46,053 nt of DNA, from contig SIAN01000032.1 in NCBI GenBank assembly GCA_009691715.1, positions 1 to 46,053 on the forward strand, given 5' to 3'. The notes under the pieces were generated by a model that was not told the origin of the DNA, ran no database searches, and was given only the letters and a program-made list of their open reading frames with translations. The translations under genes and the position numbers were made by a program. Below are positions 27,215 through 37,380 of this stretch, piece after piece. Positions within the stretch are counted from its first letter, which is position 1; every line of letters starts with the position of its first letter. Source of the stretch: Planctomycetota bacterium (GTDB lineage Bacteria > Planctomycetota > B15-G4 > SIAN01).

Positions 27215-28303
27215 TCACGAACGGGCCACGCCGCCACCGAACAACCCACGTTGCTGCGGCCCCGGTCGCCGGAAGGCTGCCGTCGAGCAGCCCGCCGCGC
27301 GCATTCCCGAAAGCCCCGCGCGAGCGAGTGCGAGCTTGAAGAGCTGCTCGAGCTGGCGCGCCCATTCGCCCTCGCCACGGAAGCGCGTGACGAAGGTCGA
27401 GTCGTTCAACGCGCCGCCGCGCAGTTCGCGGACGCGATCGAGCACCTTGTCGCGGCGCAGCGGTCGGTGGAGCGCGAGCCAATCGTCGAAGAGTTGCTTC
27501 ACGCCGTGCGGCAGGCGGAGCAGCTGCCACGACGCCATCGTCGCGCCCGCCTCCTTGGCCGCGGCGACGATCGAAGGCATCTCGTGGTCGGTGAGGCCGG
27601 GGATCACCGGCGCGACCAGCACCCCGACCGGGATCCCCGCGCGCGCGAGCTCTGCGATTGCTTCGAGGCGCTTCCTCGGTCGCGACGCGCGCGGTTCGAG
27701 TTCGCCGGCAAGGTCGGCGTCCAGCGTCGTGACGCTGACGAAGACCTGCACCGCGTCGTGCTCGGCAAGCCGCGCCAACACGTCCGCGTCACGCGTCACG
27801 AGCGCGTTCTTCGTGACGATGCCAACCGGATTCCTGAACTCCGCCAGCACTTCGAGGCAGCCACGCGTGATCCGCAGCACGCGTTCGACCGGCTGGTAGC
27901 AGTCGGTCACTCCCGACAGCGCCAGCAGCCGCGGCCGCCAGCTCCGCTTCATCAGTTCGGCGCGCAACAGCGCCGGCGCCTCGCGCTTGACGATGATCTG
28001 CGTCTCGAAATCGAGCCCCGCCGACAGCCCGAGGTACTCATGCGTCGGCCGCGCGTAGCAGTAGCTGCAGCCATGCTCGCAACCGCGGTAGGGATTGACG
28101 CTCACGTCGAACGGCAGGTCGGGACTGTCGTTCTCCGACAGGATCGTGCGCGACGCGTCCTCGAAGAAGCGTGTGCGCGGCGCCGGGATCGCGTCGTCGC
28201 CGGCCGCAAGCGCCGCGGCGGCGAGCCCCTCGAGGTCGACCTCGATCTCGCGGTCGGTGAAGCGATTGGCGGGGTTCGAGGGCGTGCCGCGTTGGCCGGT
28301 CAT
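27215..28303 (-). CDS. PA0069-family radical SAM protein
   Basis: 362 residues, the normal length for the family. The radical SAM cluster is VNPYRGCEHGCSYCYARPTHE (C-x3-C-x2-C with Tyr after the second Cys), preceded by the conserved FFEDASRTILSENDSPDLPFDVSVNPY segment. Further family motifs are LSGVTDCYQPVER, VGIVTKNALVTRDADVL, RLEAIAELARAGIPVGVLVAPVIPGLTDHE, and the C-terminal helix with RLPHGVKQLFDDWL. The family is related to spore photoproduct lyase by fold, but its substrate is not established. The ATG at 28303 lies 28 bases after the stop of the upstream gene, so co-transcription is likely. Cytosolic. Confidence 0.88.
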   Translation of the reverse strand: MTGQRGTPSNPANRFTDREIEVDLEGLAAAALAAGDDAIPAPRTRFFEDASRTILSENDSPDLPFDVSVNPYRGCEHGCSYCYARPTHEYLGLSAGLDFETQIIVKREAPALLRAELMKRSWRPRLLALSGVTDCYQPVERVLRITRGCLEVLAEFRNPVGIVTKNALVTRDADVLARLAEHDAVQVFVSVTTLDADLAGELEPRASRPRKRLEAIAELARAGIPVGVLVAPVIPGLTDHEMPSIVAAAKEAGATMASWQLLRLPHGVKQLFDDWLALHRPLRRDKVLDRVRELRGGALNDSTFVTRFRGEGEWARQLEQLFKLALARAGLSGMRAAGCSTAAFRRPGPQQRGLFGGGVARS

Positions 28304-28330
28304 CGCTCGATTCGTGACGCCGCGAAGGTG

Positions 28331-31210
28331 TCACGGCTCCCGGTCGGGGACGAGTTCGATGTTCACGTCGGTGAAGTCGCCGGCACGGACGTCGACTTCG
28401 ATCGAATCGACCGGCTTGAAGCCGGGGAAGCGACGGAAGACGAGGCGGTAGCGGCCGGGCTCGTCGAGGATCACCGTGTACTGGCCGCCGCCGAAGCGGC
28501 AGGCGGAAAAGGGCTTGCCGTCGAGTGTGGTCACCTGGACATCGAACGAGTCTTCATCCCAGCCGATCGAGCGCCCGCCGCTCGACAGCTTCATGTTGCA
28601 ACCGCAATCGCGGCGCAGTCGCAGGGTGAACTCGTTGTGGCCGGCGACGACGGTCACGTGCTCTTCGAGGATCTGGTACGGCTCGTGCCAGACATGCAGC
28701 GCGACCGCGCCCTGCGTGGCGCGGAACGACCAAGTCGACAGCGGATCGGAAGCGCTGACAACCGCATGGGCGCGCATCGATCCGCCCGCCTCGGTCACGC
28801 TCCACCACCGGAGGACGTCGATCACCACCGGCATTCCCGTCGCGTCGTCGACCAGGTGCACGACGACATCACCAGGGGGCGCGATCTCGATCCGCAGGTC
28901 CGGCGCGCCCTCCGGTCCGACCTCGATCCGCCGCTCGAAGCCGAAGTCGGGGATGGCCAGTATGTACTCGCCCGGAAGCTGATCGCCCGCATCGAAGCTG
29001 TAGAGGCCGGGCGTCTCCTTCACTGGACGCAGATTCGGTCCGCTAACACCGATCCAGCGGTCGTCCTGCAGGAACGGCACCCTCTCCGGACGCAGCGAGA
29101 CGTCGAGGTCGACCTCGCCCCATTCCGGCGGCACGTACACGGTGCCGGCGACCGGGACGCGATCGGGAATGACCTGCTGCCCCACTTCGAGGCGCACCGT
29201 TTCCTCGCCGCCGGCAGTCGCATCGACCGCGACCCGCACGAACGGTTGCGGCTGACGGAACCACTCGCCGAGTTCGCAGCTCACGATCAGCGGTTTCCGC
29301 GGCAGCCCCTCGATGAGCTGCGGCTCGGCTGGATCGATCGAGAGCTCGGCGATCCGTCGGCCAACGGTCTCCAGGGCGTCGCCTTCGTGCCCCGCGCTGA
29401 CCTCGCTCGTCTGCGCCCGCACCAGCTCCCAGAATTCCGCCTTCGTTGCCACACCCTCTGGGAGATCGGCCTCGTCCATCGCATCGATTGCCGCCTCGCA
29501 TTCCGCGGCGAGGCGCTGCAGGTCGGGCGCTTCGTAGATCCTCACCACCGACCCGGCCGGCGGATCGCCCACCACCTCGATCCGCAGTGACGCCGCACGA
29601 TCGAGCGGCACGACCCGGCCGCCGCTGTCTGCGCTCGAGAGCTCGCAACGTACCCACGCGTAGCCATCGGCGCCGATCCAGCAGACGTGCGTGCCATCGC
29701 CGCCCACCGGAAACGGCACCGCCACCGGCGAAGCGCCCTCCTTGACCAGGATCCGGTCGGCCGTGATCGCGCCGGGATGGGCGAAGCCGTCCGTCTGCAA
29801 TTCGCCACCCGACACGACGCTCACGTGCGACAACTGCGCCTTCGACTCGGCGTCCACCACGTGGATCTCGAGCGGCAGCGTCGGGAACCCGGCGCTGGCG
29901 CCAGGGACCGCGATCTCGAACGGCTCGGTGGCGGTGTCGTGGTAGAGGCCCTCCCAGTCGAGTTCGTATTTCTGGCCAGCGAGCTCGAGCGACTCGATCG
30001 CGAGCCAGCAACCGTAGGGGACGCGCAGCGCGACTTGGCCGCCGCGGATGTCGGCGCGGTAGATGCGATTTATGTCGTAGCCGTCGGGAGTCTGCTCGGA
30101 GAGCGTGTCCCATCCTTCGGAACCGGTCGCGCTTTCGTCGCGCTCGTAGCGGCGCACGTGCTGGTACTCGATCGCGCCATCGCCGACGAAACGCTCACGC
30201 TCCGTGCCGTCCGGCAGCGTCACGAACCCGGTGCGATCGACCGTGCCGTCGTCGTGCAGGCCCGGAGGCGGCGGGCCGACGGTGAACTCGGCGCGGGCCG
30301 GCACGGTCGGCGCGAGCGGGACGGTCGCCGATCCGAGCGCCACGGTGTGCCAGAACCACGGCTGCATGTGGAAGTCGAGGAACGCCATGACGTGGACGCG
30401 GCCGGGCGGGAGCGAGTCGATCTCGTAGCGACCGTCCGCCACCGGCGCGAGCGTGAGCCAAGCCGCTCCGCCGTTGCTCGGCTCGATGCGGACCTGAGCG
30501 GCGCCGGCCGGATTGAGGCCGTTGGCGACGATCGAGAGGCGGCACGCGGCCGGCAGCTCGAGCCGCGACTCCTGCTCTTCATGACCGATGTAGTGGAACT
30601 TCTGCCATGCGTGGCCCGTCGCGCGGATGAACCAGCCGTCGTAGCGGGTGAGGCGCAGGGGCGAGCGCTGCCCCGCGCTTGGCACATCGCCCGCGCTCCG
30701 AATCCCGGGATGGCAGGCGTCGCCGTCAATGGGCGGCATGACGACCAGCTCGATGCCGTCGAGCGCTTCGCCCGATTCCGCGTCCACGACATCGAGCAGG
30801 AAGTCCTCGATCCAGCGACCGGAAAGGGCGATCGACTCGGGATAGGGCGGCTGCACGACCAACCGCTCGATCGCGATCGAACGCTCCTTCAACGTCACGG
30901 AGTTGATCCCGACCGGTGCGGCGCTCGAGACCCACGTCTCCCACTTGCCGTCGCGGATCGGCACGTCGATCCGTCCGTCCTCCTTGTGCCACAGCCGAAG
31001 TTCGCCGTCCTCGCCGGCGTGCTGGCGCTGCTCGCCGTCGGTGGCGACCGCGGTGCCGGCGATCCGCACCGTCCCGCGCCGCGGCGGCTCCTCGACCCGA
31101 ACCGGCGCGGGAGTCTCCTGCGCGATCGCCGTGATCGCGACGGCGCTTTGCGTCGCTGCGATCGCCAGCAACAAACCATGACGGATCGCGCGAACGGCAA
31201 CGTGGCGCAT
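28331..31210 (-). CDS. Large secreted protein of unknown function, repeated carboxypeptidase-regulatory-like domains
   Basis: 959 residues. ATG 31210 follows GGAG at seven bases; the signal is HGLLLAIAATQSAVAITAIAQ. The mature N-terminus is PVRVEEPPRRGTVRIAGTAVATDGE. The whole protein is beta-rich, with several segments of the form I-x-L/V-D/H-V-V-D-A-x-S/T-G-x-x-L-x-x-V (LDVVDAESGEALDGIELVV, IHVVDAESKAQLSHVSVV, VHLVDDATGMPVVIDVLRW) and R-Y-x-I-D-S-L-P-P-G-R-V-H-V. Both are typical of CarboxypepD_reg-like/SpaA-like beta-sandwich units. The C-terminus ends in a similar unit (GRYRLVFRRFPGFKPVDSIEVDV). I do not recognise a catalytic site. A decayed paralogue lies at 32689-35342. The reading frame is open upstream through the M61-like gene, so the start rests on the ribosome site and signal. 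Confidence 0.65.
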   Translation of the reverse strand: MRHVAVRAIRHGLLLAIAATQSAVAITAIAQETPAPVRVEEPPRRGTVRIAGTAVATDGEQRQHAGEDGELRLWHKEDGRIDVPIRDGKWETWVSSAAPVGINSVTLKERSIAIERLVVQPPYPESIALSGRWIEDFLLDVVDAESGEALDGIELVVMPPIDGDACHPGIRSAGDVPSAGQRSPLRLTRYDGWFIRATGHAWQKFHYIGHEEQESRLELPAACRLSIVANGLNPAGAAQVRIEPSNGGAAWLTLAPVADGRYEIDSLPPGRVHVMAFLDFHMQPWFWHTVALGSATVPLAPTVPARAEFTVGPPPPGLHDDGTVDRTGFVTLPDGTERERFVGDGAIEYQHVRRYERDESATGSEGWDTLSEQTPDGYDINRIYRADIRGGQVALRVPYGCWLAIESLELAGQKYELDWEGLYHDTATEPFEIAVPGASAGFPTLPLEIHVVDAESKAQLSHVSVVSGGELQTDGFAHPGAITADRILVKEGASPVAVPFPVGGDGTHVCWIGADGYAWVRCELSSADSGGRVVPLDRAASLRIEVVGDPPAGSVVRIYEAPDLQRLAAECEAAIDAMDEADLPEGVATKAEFWELVRAQTSEVSAGHEGDALETVGRRIAELSIDPAEPQLIEGLPRKPLIVSCELGEWFRQPQPFVRVAVDATAGGEETVRLEVGQQVIPDRVPVAGTVYVPPEWGEVDLDVSLRPERVPFLQDDRWIGVSGPNLRPVKETPGLYSFDAGDQLPGEYILAIPDFGFERRIEVGPEGAPDLRIEIAPPGDVVVHLVDDATGMPVVIDVLRWWSVTEAGGSMRAHAVVSASDPLSTWSFRATQGAVALHVWHEPYQILEEHVTVVAGHNEFTLRLRRDCGCNMKLSSGGRSIGWDEDSFDVQVTTLDGKPFSACRFGGGQYTVILDEPGRYRLVFRRFPGFKPVDSIEVDVRAGDFTDVNIELVPDREP

Positions 31211-31250
31211 GGCGTTCTCCAAGGTCGGGATCCTGCGGGCATGCCGGCAC

Positions 31251-32609
31251 AACGACGAGGCGGGGGGGTAGCGCGGCACGAAGGTGAAGAACGCGAGGAG
31301 GTCGGTCGGGCTGGCCGTAACGATGCGCGACTCGCCCTCGCGCCGCTCCTTCGCGCCGATCCGCACGAGGTCATCTGCTGCGTCGGGACGCTCTGGCGAA
31401 GCGACGTGGCGTTGCCAGGCATCGGCGAGGCCGTTCGCGCGGCACCAGCCTTCAAGCGTCGCGAGTTCGTAGCGCAAGGCGTGCTCCGCGGCGAAGTTGT
31501 GGAAGAGCTGCAGCAGGCCGGGCCGACCGGCGAGGCGCAGCTCGACATCGAGGTGGAACGCGAGCAGCGCGCCACCGCGATAGGCGACCGCCTCGTGGTC
31601 GGGCTCGCGCCAGCCGATCGCGCGATCGGCGAAAGCGACCTTCCCCCCACGCCGGGCTGCCCAGTCCGATCATTTCGATCGGTCGCAGCTGATCAGCGAA
31701 CTGCTGCGCGGTGATCGCGCCGACGCTCGCCAGATGCCACAGCGAGAAGTAGTCGGTGAAGCCCTCGAAGAACCACTCGAGGCCGGCGCCGTTCACGCCA
31801 TCCGCCGGGCGCAGCACGCCGGGCAGCCAGGCGTGGAAGCTCTCGTGCGCGATGAAGTGGGCGGTGCCGGTCTCGAAGCGGCCGTCGGCGCCGAGCTCGG
31901 GCCAGCCCATCGAGATCGCGCCCTCGGTGTGGGTGCCTCCCATGCCCGGTTCGAGCAGGAAGACGTTCTCGGCGGACGGCGGTGGCGAGCCGGTGTTGGC
32001 GCGATACACGGCGCGCAGCTTCAAGAGCAGGTCGCGCACCGCCACGGTGCGATCGGGGGCAGAAGAGCCGCTCGCCACGCTCCAGCCGTCGGGCGCGACG
32101 AGTTCGAGCGCGCGCGCCGCGTCCTGCCGCGCGTCGCCGACCAGCAGCCGCATCAGCGTATTCGCGCTGTAACCATTGACGTAGTCGCCGCAGCGCCACG
32201 GCAAGAGGCCGTGCGAATCGTGCGCGACGCTGCGGACCGCGACGATCGGCAACTCGTAGTGGACCGCGAGCGTCTGATCCCATGCCGTCGGCAGCTGCGG
32301 CCGCCAGAAGAAGCGGTTCGCAAGGTCATGTACGACCGGCGGCGTCCCGCTGACGCGGCGCACGTAGTACTCGTCGAGCTCGAGCCACTCGCCCCACAGC
32401 GGCAGCTCGAACGCGAGGTCGCGCTGCGCCGGATCGAGGCCGGTGACGCGCAGGTCGACCACGAGACGATCGTCGACGCCGTCGGCGATGCACTCGACCC
32501 GGTAGGCGAGGCGGGCGGGAGCGTCCGGCGGACCCGCGACCGGAAGCCCCACGGCGCAACCGACCGCGCCGATCACCAGCAGCGCGAAACCGCTTCCCGA
32601 ACACCTCAT
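31251..32609 (-). pseudogene. M61-like gluzincin peptidase lipoprotein, frameshifted in a G-run
   Basis: ATG 32609 has GGGAG upstream and opens a lipoprotein signal (FALLVIGAVGC). The first 300 residues are clean: a beta N-domain (YRVECIADGVDDRLVVDLRVTGL), then the zinc motif HFIAHESFHAWLPG (H-E-x-x-H) and, further on, EWFFEGFTDYFS. The Glu and the G-F-T-D-Y pattern are typical of M61 glycyl-aminopeptidase-like enzymes. At 31643-31648 a run of six C on the plus strand breaks the frame after LGSPAW. With one base fewer, the protein continues as GKVAFADRAIGWREPDHEAVAYRGG, LLQLFHNFAAEHALRYELATLEG, as expected for the family's C-terminal helices. That frame has no stop before the next gene's start at 31210, and a second run of seven G lies at 31262-31268, so the true end is unclear. 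The 3' limit given is approximate. Confidence 0.6.
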
Positions 32610-32688
32610 CGCAAGCTCCCGGAGCCTACAGCGCGCGACGTCAGACGGTGCTCGCGGCGCGCTGTCTACCTCCCTAGTTCCCGTAAAG

Positions 32689-35342
32689 TTACGGGACGCG
32701 ATCGGGGAGATGTTCGACGGCGACGTCGGTGAGTTCGGCTTGCCGTACCTCGACATCGATCGGCGCGACCGGCTTGAAACCGGGTACGTCTCGGAGTCGG
32801 ACTCGGTAACGACCCGGTTCGATCCCGGTCAGGCGCCATTCGCACCGTTGAAGGCGTGCGTCGCAAATGACTCGGGTGCCATCGAGACGCTCGACGACGG
32901 GGCGTCCGAAACTGAGTTCCGTCGGCTCCCCGACGAAGACGAGACGCACGCGCACTCCCGATTCGCGCTTCATCCTCAACGTGAAGCCATTGTGGCCAGC
33001 GGCGATCGTCACCTCTTGCTCGCAATCGTCGTAGCCGTCGGCCGACGCAGAGAGCAGAACCGCACCCTGCACTGCGAGGAATGTGAACTCGCTCGCCGAT
33101 TCATCGCCCACCACGTTTTGCGTCATGGGCCACCAGTCGCGCCACTCGGACTCGTCGTCCGGCACGATCGCGTCGCGTCCCCAACTCAGCGCACCCGATG
33201 CGACGATCTCGCCGCTCGTGTCGTCGACGAGTCGCACGGTGCACTCGACCGGCGACGGAATCACGATCGCGATGTCGGTCGCGCCGGTCGCATCGAGTTC
33301 GAGGAACTGGGCATGGCAGAACGCCAACATGTGCAGCTCGTAGCGCCCTGGTAGCAATCGCCCGGCGTCGAAGCGGTACAGGCCCGGGGTCGCCTTCACC
33401 GGCTTCAGCGCGGATCCGGCGACCTGGATCCACTCGTGGTCGACGAGGAATGGAACCTCGCACGGCTGGATCCGGAGCCTTTCGCGGAAGGCCCCCCAGA
33501 CCGGTGGCACGAAGAGCGTGCCAGAGAGCGCGACCGATTCCGGCATCGTCTGCGGAGCGAGCTCGATCACGACCCGATGGTCTCCATCCGCCGAAGTGTC
33601 GACCACCACGCCGGCGAACCGGCGCTCGAAGAGGCCCACTTCGGGGAGGTCGCAGCTCACGCCAATCACACCGCACGGCACTCCGGTGAGGCGCAGGTGC
33701 CGTGAGCCGTCGAACGCGATCGTGACCAGGCGCGCGCCCCATACGAGCGGGTGGAGCGGCGCGCCCGCTTCGAGCTCGGCGAGGTTCGCTTCTGCGTAGC
33801 GGCGGAGCTCCGCATCGGTGGAAGCAGCGACGAACTCGCGCTCCTGCGCGATGCGGACGGCTCGATCGGGCTCGGTCCAGAGTTGCACGATGGAACCAGC
33901 CAGCGGCTCGGCGCCGACGAGCTCAATCTCGAGGTCAGCGCCGAGGTCGAGTTCGACGACCTGCTCGCCCTCCGCGGCGGACGGAGCGGCGAGCTCGCGC
34001 CCGTGACGAGCAAGCGATGGCTCGGCACGACGCCAGGATGGCGTTCGATCCTCCTCGCGAACTCGGGCGCGACGACGATCCGAACCCGCGACAGCTCGGT
34101 CTGGGTTGCCGCATCGACGACGTGAAACCATATCGGCAGCCGATTGCCGTCCTCCGTCGCTTCGCCCGAAAGCGCTAATTCCAGCGGTTCAGGCGTTGTG
34201 TCGACGTCGCGGGCATCACGCGCCATCGACGCGAGGTCGCCGTCGAGATACGAGTTCCCAGAGCCAGATCCTGCAGCCGTATGGGACGCGCAGCGAGAAG
34301 ACTCCGGCATGGATCGCGCAGTCGTAGCGGTGGTCGAAGCCGGCGGACGCGTCGAAGAGCGGCGCCGACGTGACGGCGAAGGAGGTGTCGTCGGAATCGC
34401 CGTCCGCGATCTGCTCGTTGTCAGTCCGGCCCGCCTGGTGGCTGTAGCGGAACGAGCCCTCGCCGCGGACGTCAGCGTCGCGCGCGCTTCGCCGAGCGTG
34501 ACGTAGTAACCGACCTACGGCTTGCCGTCGAAGTCGAGCAGCGCCGTCACCCGAACAACTTCCGGTGGCAGCGAGTCGACTTCGAGCCGACCGTCCGGCG
34601 GCAGATCGACGAGCAGCAGCTCATCTCCCGAGGACGGCACGTCGAGTCGCACGCGAACCGGCAGCGTCGGGTCCACGCCCTTCGCGACGATCGTCAGCGC
34701 GCATGCCTCCGCCAGCTCGAGGACGGCGGGAGCGTCGGCCACGCGGCGGAAGTCGAAGAGACCCCACGCGTGGCCCGGCGCGCAGACGTACCAGGAGCCG
34801 AAGTGGGCAAGCCGCAGTGGCGGCGGACCTGCGGCCACCACCGTCTCCGCCGCCGAGATCCTGCCAGGATGCGAGCAAAGACCGCTGTCGCGCCGTCTGA
34901 CGATCCACTCGAGGTCGGTCAGCGCCGCGCCGCTCTTTGCATCGACGACGTGCAGCTCGATCGGCTTGATCCACGGACCCGTGATCGTGACATCGTCCGC
35001 GAAGGGCGGCTCGAACTGGAGATCGCCGAACTCGCCGACGTCGAGCGAGCGACCGTCCAGCTCGACCGCGACGACGCGAACTGCTGCCTCCGACAAGAGC
35101 CATCCCTCGAACCGGCCCGCGCGCACCGCGACATCGAACGCGCTCGCGCCCTCCTGCCACAGCCACAGCGTCCCGTCCTGCGCCGCGTGCGCCGCCCCCT
35201 CCGCATCGAGCGCCACTGCCTTACCGGCGAAGCGCACCGTGCCGCGAAGCGGCGGCTCCTCGACGCGGACTGGCTTCGGCGCTTCCTGCGCGATCGCGGC
35301 GGCAGCGATCGTGACGGACGCTCTCAACATTGCATGGAGCAT
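32689..35342 (-). pseudogene. Decayed paralogue of the 959-residue secreted protein
   Basis: ATG 35342 follows GAGG and the product starts with a signal and the same mature N-terminus as the intact copy (QEAPKPVRVEEPPLRGTVRFAGKAVALD compared with QETPAPVRVEEPPRRGTVRIAGTAVATD). It stops at a TAG at 34515 after TALLDFDGKP. Homology resumes in other frames: RYSHQAGRTDNEQIAD and VFSLRVPYGCRIWLWELV (about 34260-34450), then IWFHVVDAATQTELSRVRIVV (about 34050-34130), then from about 34000 the last frame (VVELDLGADLEIELVG to TDVAVEHLPDRVP). The intact copy has LRVPYGCWLAIESLEL, IHVVDAESKAQLSHVSVV and TDVNIELVPDREP at the matching places. One stop, at least three frame changes and a segment missing near 34450 show real decay of a duplicated gene. 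Confidence 0.75.
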
Positions 35343-35368
35343 GGATGCACCTCATCGAGGGCTGCTCG

Positions 35369-36565
35369 TCACTGCTTCCACGCCCGATCGAGCATCGCGC
35401 ACGCCTGCGGCAGCCGGTCGTACAGCCGCATCGGCTTCCGTCGCAGCGTCGTGTCCGACAGCAGTGCTTGCGTCACGATCGGCAGCGCGACGGTCACGTC
35501 GGTGCGGAGGTAGACGCTCTTGCTCTCGACGCACTCGATCGAGGTCTTGCCCCAGGTGTGGCCTTCGCCGGCGCTGCAGGAGGAGAGCGCGCCGTTGTCG
35601 GCGACGTCGACGCAGATCTGCACGTCGATGTCGAAGCCGCGGGCGTCGACGCCGAGGATCTGCGACAGGAGCGGCTCGCCCTGCAGCGTGTAGTTCTTCG
35701 GGACGCCACCGCCGAAGATCCAGACGCTCGCCTGACCAGCCGCGCCGCGCCCGCCCTTGGCGCGCGACCAATGCTGCAGCGCGGCCATCGAATAGACATC
35801 GCGCGCGACGTCGAGGCGGAACTTGAAGCCCTTGCTGCCCTCGCGCTCCAGCTTCACGACGTTCAGGTAGATCGAGCCGTCCTGCGGCGCGCCGACGAAG
35901 ATCGGCACGCCGTGGCGGTAGCAGCTCGCCAGCAGCGACGGGCGCGCGATCTTCCTCTCGTCCTCGATCTGGGCGACGGCGCGACCAAGCTCGAAGTGCA
36001 GCTCCGGCGTCGTCATTGGGCGCTGGAACGGCTTGGTCTTCAGCAGCTCGCAAAAGAAGCGGTCGGTGTCGAGCAGCACGTCCTCGTCGAAGCCGAGGTC
36101 GTAGATGCGGATCACTCGCGCCTTGCGATAGGCGCCGTCGTCGCCAGCCGGGTTCACCTCATGAATGAGATGGCCGAGCGTGCGATGGAGGTCGTGGTAG
36201 AGGTTCGCGCCGGTCGTCGTGAGGCAGCTGATCCAACCCGCCTCGATCATCGGGATCAGCGCCGTCTGGTGCATGCCGGCCGGCGTCATCGCGCCCGACA
36301 CGGTGGCGAAGACCGCGTGGTCCTGCTCGATCGAAAGACGCATAAGGCGATGCGCCTCGCGCAGCCCGCGGCCGGCGAAGGCGGGGAAGCAGTTCTCGAG
36401 CAGCTCGCGCGGCGTCTCGCGGCCGGTCAACGGCGCAGGATCGACGGAGCGGGCACGCGGCTTCGCGGGCTTCACGGGCTTCACGGGCTTCGTGGGCTTC
36501 ACGGGCTTCGTGGTCGGTCGGGCGGGAGTCGTGGCGTGCTTCGGGTCCATGGGGGCGACGGTCAT
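35369..36565 (-). CDS. Deoxyhypusine synthase family protein (homospermidine-synthase-like)
   Basis: 398 residues. The DHS core is clear: GRGLREAHRLM, ISCLTTTGANLYHDLHRTLGH (NAD/spermidine region with T-T-G-A-N), SGAMTPAGMH, HGVPIFVGAPQDGSIYLN, and IFGGGVPKNYTLQGEP, whose lysine aligns with the catalytic Lys of eukaryotic deoxyhypusine synthase (G-G-G-x-x-K). Bacteria lack eIF5A. Their DHS homologues transfer the aminobutyl group of spermidine onto other acceptors such as putrescine (homospermidine), or have no assigned role. The first 40 residues are a low-complexity Lys/Pro/Val/Thr tail (KPVKPTKPVKPVKPAKP) from 9-bp repeats, absent from typical members. The start could be ATG 36565 or 36550; neither has a good ribosome site. 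Confidence 0.85.
   Translation of the reverse strand: MTVAPMDPKHATTPARPTTKPVKPTKPVKPVKPAKPRARSVDPAPLTGRETPRELLENCFPAFAGRGLREAHRLMRLSIEQDHAVFATVSGAMTPAGMHQTALIPMIEAGWISCLTTTGANLYHDLHRTLGHLIHEVNPAGDDGAYRKARVIRIYDLGFDEDVLLDTDRFFCELLKTKPFQRPMTTPELHFELGRAVAQIEDERKIARPSLLASCYRHGVPIFVGAPQDGSIYLNVVKLEREGSKGFKFRLDVARDVYSMAALQHWSRAKGGRGAAGQASVWIFGGGVPKNYTLQGEPLLSQILGVDARGFDIDVQICVDVADNGALSSCSAGEGHTWGKTSIECVESKSVYLRTDVTVALPIVTQALLSDTTLRRKPMRLYDRLPQACAMLDRAWKQ
36459..36512. repeat. Six 9-bp tandem repeats encoding the Lys-Pro tail of the DHS homologue
   Basis: Six consecutive units of GGCTTCRYG (GGCTTCGCG, GGCTTCACG twice, GGCTTCGTG, GGCTTCACG, GGCTTCGTG) on the plus strand. Read on the minus strand each unit gives three residues of the K-P-V/T/A tail. 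This is a likely slippage-prone microsatellite inside a coding region. Confidence 0.9.
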
Positions 36566-36612
36566 AGCGCTGGCTGACTTCGACGGAAAGGCGCGGAGCG
36601 TGGCCCAGCCGC

Positions 36613-37380
36613 ATGCGCGCCTGCCGTTCGAGTTCCACGGTCTTTGCGCTCGTCGTCGGCGACGGCTACCTGCAGCGTGAGGTCCACAAGAAGTTCGCCG
36701 TCGACCTCAACCGCTACGCCAAGCGACTGCTCGAGGAAGAGCCATTCGTGCGGTTCAAGAAGCGGTTCAACATCCGCGGACTGGTGGTGCCCTCGCGCGA
36801 TCGCGGCTGCGATGCGGCCGGGAACGAGGACTTGGTCGACACCGTCCTCGACTGCCGATTCGACACCAAGGACGGCCGGCTGCTGACGGTCCACGACGAC
36901 GGCGACTGCTCGAACTGGTGAAGGGCGCCGGCGCGGTCGACATCGCCTTCGTGATGGTGAACACGGAACGGTACGGCGGCGCCGGCTCGGTGCTCTCGGG
37001 TCGCGAGGGACGCGAGCGACCGCTCCCCGCCCCGGTCTTCTCCGCGCAAGACACCACGTCGTTCCTGATCGCCATCCACGAACTCGGCCACAGCTTCGCC
37101 GATCCCGCCGACGAGGACGTCGACGCCGGCTCCCACCGCACCATTTCGCTGCCAAGCAACGACATCGACCTCGACGAGGCGGACGTCACGCTGCCCAACC
37201 ACGTCGACCGCGCGTCGTTCGAGTCGATCGCGGCGACGGTGAAATGGGGCCACTTCCTCGCGCTACCCGGCGCGAAGAAGCACGAGTGGCTCCACGATGG
37301 CGGCTACTACCGCGCGAGCGGCGTGCTGCGCCCGCGGGAGCGCTGCGGCATGCGCGACCACACCGATCCTCGCGTTCACG
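36613..37380 (+). pseudogene. M64-type (IgA-peptidase-like) metalloprotease remnant
   Basis: The first frame reads FALVVGDGYLQREVHKKFAVDL, YAKRLLEEEPFVRFKKRFNIRGLVVPS, matching the M64 N-terminal region (G-D-G-Y-x-x-x-E, P-F-x-x-Y/F-x-x-x-F-N). It stops at 36919. The next frame carries on as GAVDIAFVMVNTERYGGAGS and the zinc site FLIAIHELGHSFADPADE (H-E-x-x-H with the family's A-D-E). It ends near RPRERCGMRDHTDPR, just short of the conserved C-terminus. There is no signal peptide: the 5' end begins directly beside the divergent DHS start. The gene therefore lacks its 5' end, has a frameshift near 36905, and stops near 37370-37380, where sequence antisense to another truncated gene begins. Non-functional as it stands. 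Confidence 0.65.

Noticed and set aside
27092..29590. 832-codon plus-strand frame over the radical SAM gene and the 959-residue protein
   Set aside because: Antisense of two well-supported genes; composition typical of a shadow frame.
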